DNA from: Alopecurus myosuroides | Taxonomy: Eukaryota > Streptophyta > Magnoliopsida > Poales > Poaceae | Direction of reading: 5' to 3' | Assembly: GCA_028641055.1 (NCBI GenBank) | Contig: CM054057.1 | Location: forward strand, 581,299,940-581,363,939 | DNA length: 64,000 nt | Translations under genes and position numbers: made by a program | The notes under the pieces: model-generated | What the model saw: only the letters and a program-made list of their open reading frames with translations | The model's database searches: none | Told to the model about the DNA's origin: nothing | Shown here: in pieces, positions 55,568-64,000 of the stretch | Position numbering within the stretch: the stretch's first letter is position 1 | Layout: every line of letters begins with the position of its first letter

Positions 55568-58500
55568 ATGGCTCCGCACGGAGACGAGGCGGTTCCCGCC
55601 CGAGCCGGCTGGGAGGGCTTGGACGTCACAGCCGAAGACTGTCAATGGCTGGTGAATACCCGCCGAGTCCCTACCAGCGTTGTCTGTCGGCATCCAGGCA
55701 CCGAGCTCGTCCCGGCACCCGAAAAGGACGAGTATGTGGTATTCCTCTCCCACTTTAAACGCGACTTCGGCCTTCCCATCTCTAAGTTCTTTTCCGATTT
55801 CCTCCGCCACTTCGGCCTCCAGCCGCACCATCTTCCACCAAATGCCATTGTCATGCTCTCCACACATGCCACTGTGTGTGAAGCCTTCCTGGGTGTCCAC
55901 CCGACGGTGCAGACCTGGGCAAAATACTTCTTCCTCCGCAAGCAGAGTGTTCCCGATCCGGCAACACTGAAGCCCCTCGCGTGATGACCCAGACGGGTAG
56001 CGCGATGTTGCTGCAGCGCAAGAACGGGCACCACCAGCGGGTACTCAGATTGGAGACCGTGCGCAAGTGGCAGCGCGGGTTCCTCTACGTGAAGAACGTT
56101 GCCGCCAAGAAGGGAAAGCCCATCGAAGACCGGATAGGGCTCCCCAAGTTCGTGAACACGGTGCCCACCGGGCAGAATTGGGGATACGATCCAAAGAAGA
56201 CCGTGCCAGACGTCCTCCAGGTCGAGAAGCGCATGACCGAGCTGGTGGAGGAAGGGCTCCTTCAGGACGACCCAATCGCCTGCTAGATCTCTCGCCGAGT
56301 ACTCCCGCTCCAGGAGCGAGCACACAAGATGTGCTACATGGGAGGTCCTCGGGATTGTACCAGGACAATGAACTTCGAGCTCCGCAAGGCTGAGGTGGCC
56401 ATCTGGGCCAGGTCTATTATGCAGACCGCGCTCGTCGATAACTGGGCATACGGCTTCGTGCCGTATAGCCGTCTCAAGAAGATTCCCCAGGTTAGGGCTC
56501 TTTCTGCACCCTTATAATTTGTACTTGACACCGAGTAGGACTCCTCTTAGCTTTATATGCTTTTTATTTGCATGCTATCCCGAGTAGAACCACTTAGCTT
56601 CATGTGCTTAGTGTTTGCACTCTATCCCGAGTAGAACCACTTAGCTTCATGTGCTTAGTGTTTGCACGCTATCCCGAGTAGAACCACTTAGCTTAATGTG
56701 CTTAGTGTTTCCACGCTATCCCGAGTAGAACCACTTAGCTTCATGTGCTTTATATTTGCACGCTTGTTCCGAGTAGAACCTCTTATCCGAGAACTTAACT
56801 CACAGTGCTTACTCGTACCAACAGCACATCAATCGCCGGAGAGAAGAAGACAGTGAAATATTCGAGGCCAACTGGCACGATGACCGAACTGAAGATGACG
56901 CCAAGGCATATGACACCCAAGATACCTTGTGTATCCCTCACGCCATTCAGGCCGGTAAGTCCCGAGCTGAAACCTCTATTCGGGATTGGTCCGAAGATGA
57001 AGAAGGTGACCTGATTCACCTTTCCGCATACTCGCAGTCTGCTTTGCTTCCCTTCTCTTTTTCTTGTTCTGAATTTTCCCTTCTTCTCTGTAGAGGAGCC
57101 TGAGTTGGACGAGTTAGAGGAGCCTGTGGACGCGGTTCCTGTGTCCATGGCTTCTCCCACTACCCGGAAGAGGGTTGGCAGTGGTGCACAGGCACCTCCT
57201 CCCAAGAGAACCAAGAAGAAACCAGCCAACAAAGCCGTCGCTTCCCGTAAGAGGAAGGTCCCCACTAGCGAGGGGTAAGTGTTCTCCGAGTAAACCTTGA
57301 CTTATTGCTGTTTTCTGGTGTGCTTTTCCCTTCTCCTTTTTTCTGCTTTCTTTCTGACCCTATTTCTTCTTCCAGCGCGCCTCTCGACGTTGATGCTACT
57401 GCTGCACCTCATCCCAAGAAGAAGACAACCGTGCCCCGAGAGTAGCTTGTAGATCTCTCGGATGAAGATGAAGACCAGGAACCGCAGGGTAGGACGCGTG
57501 CGTCCTCCCCCTTTGATGAAGAACAAGATCTCGGCGCCGAGAATGATGGCGCCGGGGATGATGCCGACCACGCCTCCGAGCAGCAGCAGCCGGAAGCGCA
57601 GCAGGCTACCCAAGACGCTGCCGACATCGATAAACCGCCAACTCCCCCAGCTGCATCAGCGGAGGAGAACATCGAGCGAGCTGCCGAGCAGAAGCAAGGA
57701 GACGCCGCCATGGAGCGTCCAGAGCCTGCTGCAGAACAGCAGCGTGAAGACAATGCTGCAGAGTAGCATGACCCCGCGGCCGAGCCACGGGTAGAAGAAA
57801 ATGTCGCCGAAAGGCCTGATCCCGCTGGGGAGTAGCGGGTAGAAGACGATGTGGTGGAGCCAGCCCGCCAAGACCAAGTGCAGCCAGACGCTGCACCAAG
57901 TAGCCGGCCACCTGTGCCGCCAACTCAGAAGGCGACTCCACCGCGCGCACCAGTTCCTCCACCAACTCAGCAAGTATCTCCGCCAGTTCATCAAGTGCCA
58001 CCACCTCATCAGCCAACTCTTCAAGTGCCTCCGCCTTCTCGGCCAACCCCCACGCCAAGCACCAAGAAGACCACCAAGTCGGGTGCTGAGCCAACCCGAC
58101 ACCAACCAAAGCGCACTGCCTCACAGGCTGGGCAGCCGCCGCAGCCCTCCAAGCCGTAAGGTGAGCAGTCCGGGAAGCTGGTCAAGAGCACCCAGCTGAC
58201 ACTCACTCAGAATAGGACTCCGCCCACTCCAAGCGCTAATCCGGTTTCCTCCGGGGTCACCTTTGGCCCCGTCGAGAAGCTGAGTGCTGGTGCTGGCGCC
58301 AGCGGGCGATGCAAATATCCCGGGTACTGGACAGACCTGTCGCAGCGCTACCAAATCCAGTTGTCCAAGGAGGATAAACGACTAGTCGCTCTCAAAGAGC
58401 GCCAAGCCGTGGGAGTCTCCAAGTTCAAAGGAAAGAAGGATTCCCTGGTCATCAAGGAACTTTCTTCCCGCGGCGAAGACGAGGAGGAGCTACCCGAAGC

Positions 58501-60719
58501 AGGCCTCGCAGCCATCCTGGACCGGGTAGGCCACATCGAGAAAACTTGGGACAGCAAAGTGGTCGGCAACAATGCCTGGGATGGCACCGAGTTGGGGAAA
58601 CTCGACCATTACCGAACAGATTGGAACAAGGCCGACATTGGCCCTGTTGGCATGACAGTCGCCAGCCCTTGCAGCACCCTGGCCGGAAAGCTGTTTGTCC
58701 TGCACAAGAACATTGAGGATATCGAGCAAAGCTATGTGGTAAGTGTCTCTCTCTTTTTTGCATTTTCCGAGTTGCTGATTTTTTATTTCTATTCTCTTCT
58801 CCTCTTAGTCATTCCCCCAGTCCCCGAGATTCGGGCCGAGTAGGTGAAGACTCAATTGAGTTGACATTTACTCGGGCCAAATCTTCCAGTACTCATATTT
58901 TCCTTTCTACTCTGCAGGATAGCGTCCAGAAAAGGACACAGATTTTCCGTCAGCTTCTCTAGAACCACCGCCAAGCCAGGGAGCGGAACCAAGCTCTGGA
59001 GGCTGACAAGAAAGATAAGGATGCTATAGAGAAGCAGGCCCTGGAGCGCACCCTCAAGCTTTCTGAAATAGAGAGTAATCTTTTAGCATCTCGGTTTATG
59101 CGTTTTGTACTTACGCCCGTTTTTTGCTTTTTGCTCAATTGTTGTCTTCTCTGCAGGCGAGCTCAAGGCTCTGGTGGAAAGGCACCAAGACTGCGAGGTC
59201 TTCGCTGCCTCCGCACAAAGCAAGATCACTTCTCTAGAAGGTGAACAATCATCTCTCTTCTCTGTACTTGCTTTCTCTCACTTGACTACTCTGCTGATAA
59301 CGCCGTTCTACCCGCAGAAGAATACAAGAAGTTCCAGGAGCAGCATCTGGATTGCCTCACACCCGCTGAAGCTCACCAGCAAGTGCAGGCCCGGGAAGCG
59401 GAAATAGAGAAGGAGCGCAAGACCGAGAGAACTGATTACGAGAAGCTCCAAGTCGATCTTACCGCCGCGCTCCAAACCGCAATCAACTCCGTCCGCGAGA
59501 AGCAGGAATTCGAGACGACTGCCAATGCTGAGAAGCGAGCACTCGAGCTAGAAATCACCATGCTCAAGGAAAGGAACCGAGCCCTCGAGGTTCAAATCAA
59601 TGACTCGTGCCACGTCCATGACAAGTATCTCCAAGAAGCCAAGGACTGGAAGGTCAAGCTGGGAGCCTTGTTGGTGGACATGGAATGTGAGTTGCCGCTG
59701 CCCCTTTCTTCTTTTGTCTCCTTCTTCTCTGCCTTCTTCTACCCGGTTTACTTCTTCTCGGTCACTGTTTCTGACTCAACTTAGTTCCTTATGAAGATAT
59801 CTTCCCGGAACTCCGTTCCGCTGGTGTGCCCGCTTTGGACAAGGCAAGACAGTCCAGAGCCGCATCTGGTCTGAATATTGACAACACATCCAGCATCAAC
59901 GACCATCTCCTCAACATCAAGACACAAATCCGCTCCCTCAAGGGCCTGGGCACCTCCATGGTGTCTACCGGTATCAAGTTGCACAAGCTCTTCTGGCCCG
60001 AGAAGGACGTCCCGGAAACCTTCCGCGAAATTGCTGATCATGTGGATGAGGTTAAGGTGGAGCTCAAGAAATGGCGTGCCTCCGCAGCTCGGGCAGGAGC
60101 TGACGAGCTGTTGCACTTCATCTTGTCCTGGTGCGAGAAATTGGATCTCAACAGGATTAGTACTCGTTGCCAGGACTCCAAGTGGACCGATGATTATGAT
60201 TGCGTCGCTCGCCGAAAAGAGGTGTCCTATGAGCTTGCCTTCTACGCCGACACCAGCGTCTTCATCGACGGCCCCACCGAGCCTGCCATGGATGTCGGAG
60301 AAGAAGATGATGACGAGGATGATGATGAGGATGCTGACATTGCTAGCTAAGACTTGGCCGAGTTCGAGGAGGGCACCGAGGAGGAGGGATCCGAGCAGGA
60401 GAAGGCCAAGGGGACGGAGGGGAACGAGCCGCAGGGCAACGTTGAGGACTCCGGGCTGGCAGCCAACCCAGAGGCCAAGCAGTCGCAGCCCGCCGCGCAG
60501 GAGGAAACCATCACCACCGAGATGGTGATCCAAGACCTAGCTCGTGAGTTGGGCGCGACTGGTGCTGCGACAGACGGTTTTTACCCTCTGCCCGGCACTC
60601 AATCCACTCCATCCTCCAACTTTGCAACGGATCCCATCTCCGTAGCTACATCAACCTCCGAACCAGCTGCCTCTGCCAACACCGACGCGGACAACACTGC
60701 TTCTACTGTTATGTAATTC
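55568..60719 (+). pseudogene. Antisense multi-exon gene of the Tat element (Transposase_28-like)
   Basis: ATG at 55568 in good context (TCCATGGCT). Exon 1 encodes the domain known as 'putative gypsy type transposon' (SVVCRHPGTELVPAPEKDEY, FVVFLSHF-like, GLPISKFFSDFLRHFGL, PNAIVMLSTHATVCEAF), continuing as RKWQRGFLYVKNV to KKIPQ, with a GT donor at 56491. Later exons give a basic Pro/Lys-rich linker (57100-58160), a block at 58361-58740 (YWTDLSQRYQIQLSKEDKRL) and coiled-coil exons (58921-59690; AEIEKERKTERTDYEKLQVD). A helical block follows (59790-60300), then an acidic C-terminus to 60716. Introns carry GT..AG ends near 58739/58917, 59077/59157, 59239/59317 and 59687/59784. Lesions include a frameshift near 55980 and stops at 56284, 57443 and 60348. 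Function is unknown; related antisense ORFs are known in Tat elements. Confidence 0.7.
56532..56795 (+). repeat. 47-bp tandem repeat inside intron 1
   Basis: CGAGTAGAACCACTTAGCTT starts at 56581, 56628, 56675 and 56722 (exact 47-bp steps), with degenerate copies at 56532 and 56770. It lies wholly within the first intron of the antisense gene. Confidence 0.92.
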
Positions 60720-61358
60720 GTGCAAACCTTATCTCCAAACTTTTATCAGATCCCCGGGATGCCGGGTGCATATGTAATCGGTACAATTATGTCCTTTGGT
60801 ACTCAGTTTTATTTGTTTAACAGTTTAGCAACTCTGGCTCAATGTCGGGTTGCGTTTCTACGCAAGTCCCCAAGTTGCATTTTTTATCCACTCATTCTCT
60901 TTGTCTTAGCTCTTACCTGCCACTTGTGGCTTTTTTGGTAGCCGAGTCACAAGATTTCAAAGTTTGAGTTTCAAATACTTAGCCACTTAGAAAAATGCAT
61001 GGTAACGCTGCCCACCACTTAACCGAAAAGAGACAACAGAAACGGTAAAGAACACCCTACTCGGTTGCTACACCTCTCTTTTCCTTAACAACTTTTCGTG
61101 TGCTCATTGACCTTTGGCTTGTTCTCTTGCTTGCCATGAAGCCGGGTTGCGGACAGCAGCAGAGTCGAAGAGTTGGCTCTTGGGTTTAAAAACATTACTA
61201 GATATGCTTATGAAATTCTAAGTAAAGCAACCGAGTAGACAAAGTAGAACAGAGTAGAACAACACAGAACAAATTTGGACAAGGGCAGTCCCCGAGTTTG
61301 AATTCGGAGTGCCGACTAGAATTTTAACTCGGTTGAGGAGATACATACAACTTTTTGC
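60720..61358. other. Convergent zone between antisense gene and integrase
   Basis: No conserved ORF. It is the 3' flank of both the plus-strand antisense gene (stop 60716) and the minus-strand pol frame (stop 61359), so the transcripts would converge here. Confidence 0.5.
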
Positions 61359-62930
61359 TCATGAATGAAAATAGCGGAGTAGAGCTACATTCCAGGGGCG
61401 CTTAGATTCCTCTCCGTCTTTATCCGGCCTGTTCTTCTGGGGTGCATGTGCGTCAACTAGATAATAGGCATCATTGTGTAGAGCCTTGCTCACAATGAAA
61501 GGCCCTTCCCACGGAGGGGACAACTTGTGCATCCCGGCCGTGCGCTGCATGAGCCTAAGGACCATGTCTCCTTCTCGGAAAACCCTTGGGTTTACTTTAC
61601 GGCTGTGATAACGCCTCAAGTTTTGCTGATAGACAGCTGAACGTGACAGAGTTAACTCTCTTGCTTCTTCTAGCAGGTCAACGTCATTTTCTCAAGCTTC
61701 TCTCGCCTCCTTTTCAGTGTAGAGGGTTACTCGGGGCGAGTCATGCTCTAGGTCACTGGGCAACACGGCCTCAGCTCCATATACCAGGAAGAATGGTGTG
61801 TATCCGGTTGATCGGTTAGGGGTAGTCCTTAGACTCCACAACACCGCCAGCAACTCGTCCAGCCAACAACCAGGGGTTCGCTGTAATGGCTCAATCGGCC
61901 TTGGCTTTATGCCGGATAGCACCATGCCATTTGCTCTCTCAACTTTCCCATTGGAGGCCGGATGCACAACAGATGCAACATCTAGCCGGATCCGCTTCTC
62001 TTTGCAGAATCTTGCGAAAGCACCCTCAGCAAAGTTTGTGCCATTATCAGTGATGATATTGTGCGGGTAGCCGTATCTCAGGATCACATCCTTCAGGAAA
62101 CTCACAGCTGTGACTCCATCACACTTCCGAATAGGCTTGACCTCAATCCACTTGGTGAACTTGTCCACCATGACCAAGATGTGAGTCATGTTGCCTCTAG
62201 CTAGCTTGAAAGGACCCACCATATCCAAACACAAAACAGCAAATGGCCAAGTAATGGGAATGGTCTTCAACTCGGAAGCTGGCATATGAATCTTACTTGC
62301 AAACCTTTGGCACCCGTTGCACTTTCTCACTATATCTTCAGCTTGTTTCAAGGAAGTGAGCCAAAAGAAGCCATGCCGAAAAGCCTTGTTGACCAGAGCC
62401 CGAGAAGAGGCGTGATGCCCGCATTCTCCCTGGTGTATCTCCACAAGAATTTCTTCTCCTTCCTCTGGCTCTACACAGCGTTGCAGCACGCCAGTAGGAC
62501 TCCTTCTATGCAGCACCGTGTTGATGATTGTGTAGCCCTCGGATCTTCTCTGTATCTGCCTGGATGTGACCTCGTCACTTGGCAATGTGCCATCCGCTAG
62601 AAAGGATAATATGGGCAGAGCCCAATTCGGTGTCTCCCGTGTGGGAAACACTGGTTCGTCCACTTCCATTGGATCAGCTACCAAGACCTCTTCTGAGCTG
62701 GGGGCGAGTCCCCGAGTCCCCAAGTACTGAGAAATGATCCCTTCAATGAATGCGACAGTCCCCGAGTTGAGTGGAGCAGTCCCCGGGTTGCAGGTGCCAG
62801 TCCCCGGGTTCTTTTTTGCAGCCTCCCAATCAATCTCCATGGGAACAGTTTCTTCTCCTGGCAGAGATGGAACAAAGATAGACTCCGAGTTGGGGGATGG
62901 CTTGATGGATGGTTTTTTCAAATGCTCCAA
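61359..62930 (-). pseudogene. Integrase of the inverted Tat element
   Basis: Zinc-binding part GHHASSRALVNKAF...CNGC, then the catalytic core with D in CLDMVGPF, D in ITDNGTNF and E in SNGKVERANG, so the DDE triad is present. It ends with SLRTTPNRSTGYTPFFLVYGAEAVLP and, after an in-frame TGA at 61692-61694, the C-terminal KVNPRVFREGDMVLR and WEGPFIV block. Without that stop the frame is open from 62930 to 61359. It would insert element cDNA into the genome. Confidence 0.88.
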
Positions 62931-63020
62931 GGCAATCCCAGCCGGGATAAACTACCGAGAAGACCCCAACTTGGACAGCTCATCAGCTGCATTATTCTCA
63001 GCTCGGTGTATATGATGAAA

Positions 63021-63380
63021 TTAACACCCCTCAAAGAAGCCAGTCATGGTTTGGACCAGAAACCGGTAGGATGCCATATTGGCATCCAAAGCATCCCAAG
63101 TGCCGGATACTTGCTGAATCACCAAATCCGAGTCGCCATAACATACGATGCGCTGCACCCCAATTTCCTTGGCTACCCTCTGGCCATGCACCACTGCCTC
63201 ATATTCAGCCACATTGTTAGATGCCTTGAAATGAATTTGCGGCATGTATTTAAGTTGATCTCGCTTGGGTGACGTAAGCACTACGCCAGCACCAAGGCCT
63301 TCCTTCACTTTGGAGCCATCAAAATGCATCTTCGAGTAGTTGGTTTCCGGCAAAGGAGGCTCATACTGCATCTCAGCCAA
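63021..63380 (-). pseudogene. RNase H domain of the inverted Tat element
   Basis: Catalytic residues visible in MHFDGSK, VAEYEAVVHG and CYGDSDLVIQQV. A stop at 63021 is followed in the same frame by FHHIHRAENNAADELSKLG, then a second stop (TAG, about 62954) and the integrase frame. A frameshift near 63375 separates it from the upstream RT part. Confidence 0.85.
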
Positions 63381-63973
63381 TCCACCAAGAAATCTGACAG
63401 AGTTTGTGACTTGATTGCTTCTCTTCTCGCGTACAGAGGAGTGTACGCGGCTAGCTCAATTGCCCACTTGGCTATCCGGTCGCTTTCTTCCTTGTTGCCC
63501 ATGATCTCCGAGATGGGAGCAGTACTCACCACTGTGATGGAATGCTCTTGGAAGTAGTGCTTCATCTTCTTGGCACCCAGGTACATGTCGTACGTCATCT
63601 TCTGGTAGTGCGGGTAGTTCTGCTTGGAGCTGGATAGCACCTCACTGAGATAGTACACTGGCCGCTGCATAGTCTTGTCTTCCTCTTCTCTCTCCACCAC
63701 TATCACCACGCTCACTACCCGGTTGGTAGCCGCAATATAGAGCAGAATTGGCTCTTTGGGTAGCGGGCTTGCCAGGATGGGAGTGCTACCCAGCATGGTC
63801 TTCAGCTCCTTGAATGCCGCATCAGCTTGTGGTGTCCAGACAAACTTGTCACTCTTTTTCATCAGCTGATAGAGAGGCAAGACCTTCTCGCCCATTCTGC
63901 CCAGGAAGCGGCTCGGAGAAGCCAGGCATCCGGTGAACTTCTGCACATCCTTCAGTGATCTCGGCAAAGACAT
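63305..63973 (-). pseudogene. RT connection region of the inverted Tat element
   Basis: Begins MSLPRSLKDVQKFTGCLA, continues with LPLYQLMKKSDKFVWTPQAD, LGSTPILASPLPKEPILLYI, RPVYYLSEVLSSSKQNYPHY and KHYFQEHSITVV. These are the blocks that follow the RT active site in gypsy pol and start RNase H. The catalytic YxDD lies beyond the right edge. The open frame ends in the frameshift noted at about 63375. Confidence 0.85.
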
Positions 63974-64000
63974 GCTCTCTATAGCTTTTATCTTCGAAGG

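Larger units (their letters stand above)
53958..64000 (-). mobile_element. Second Tat element, inverted, runs off the right edge
   Basis: Minus-strand member of the same family inserted into the RT of the plus-strand element. From right to left: RT/RNase H (63973-63021), integrase (62930-61359), a 6.5-kb 3' region containing an oppositely oriented gene (55568-60719), then the 3' LTR (54824-53958). GGAGA at 53953-53957 would be the target duplication, but its partner is outside the window. Several stops look like C-to-T changes at CpG (for example 61692-61694). Confidence 0.85.

Noticed and set aside
56532..56795. CRISPR-like array
   Set aside because: Direct 47-bp repeats without distinct spacers, in an intron of a eukaryotic transposon gene.

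Overview
The window is nuclear DNA of a grass, most likely a Pooideae (Triticeae-like) genome. The evidence is a monocot-type GLUTAMINE DUMPER (GDU) gene, Stowaway, Harbinger and Mutator-like MITEs, plant L1 LINEs, Tat-lineage Ty3/gypsy elements and a LARD-like element with 4.7 kb LTRs. There is no prokaryotic, organellar or viral-genome content. I see one intact host gene; most of the rest is nested transposons. Layout: 1-1734 is the 5' end of a minus-strand gypsy element (LTR, tRNA-Lys primer site, protease and start of RT) that has lost gag. 1735-3411 is the tail of a local tandem repeat unit. 3411-4583 holds a Stowaway and a promoter-like stretch. 4599-11078 is an apparently full-length minus-strand L1 LINE with a 15-bp target duplication. 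11079-12290 is AT-rich DNA with no recognisable gene. About 12290-24760 (unit A) and 26843-34760 (unit B) are two diverged copies of one segment. Each copy carries a GDU gene and the same flanks, and 1735-3411 is the end of a third copy. Because the copies show each other's empty sites, the insertions can be dated relative to the duplication. Unit A gained a 1.86-kb non-autonomous LTR element and a truncated LINE, both inside its GDU gene, plus a Harbinger element carrying only ORF1. Unit B gained a Stowaway, a Harbinger element with a cargo ORF, a Mutator-like MITE and a 280-bp tandem duplication. 35095-37520 is an internally deleted LINE. 38010-49352 is a fragment of an LTR retrotransposon split by the 10.4-kb LARD-like element (38327-48703, intact 5-bp TSD). 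49353-53957 is the 5' part of a plus-strand Tat/gypsy element (LTR, primer site, gag, protease, start of RT). A minus-strand member of the same family (53958 to beyond 64000) is inserted into it in inverted orientation. Between its integrase and 3' LTR, this second element carries a long multi-exon gene on the opposite strand with its own TATA-type promoter. That gene encodes a 'putative gypsy-type transposon/Transposase_28'-like N-terminus followed by coiled-coil and acidic segments. How the parts work together: GDU copy B (28209-28724) is the only gene I would call functional. GDU copy A is dead by insertion, and every large transposon ORF carries stops or frameshifts. The most interesting biology is the convergent antisense gene in the Tat element, the GDU tandem array with its freshly broken copy, and the repeated theme of elements that lost coding capacity but kept their ends.
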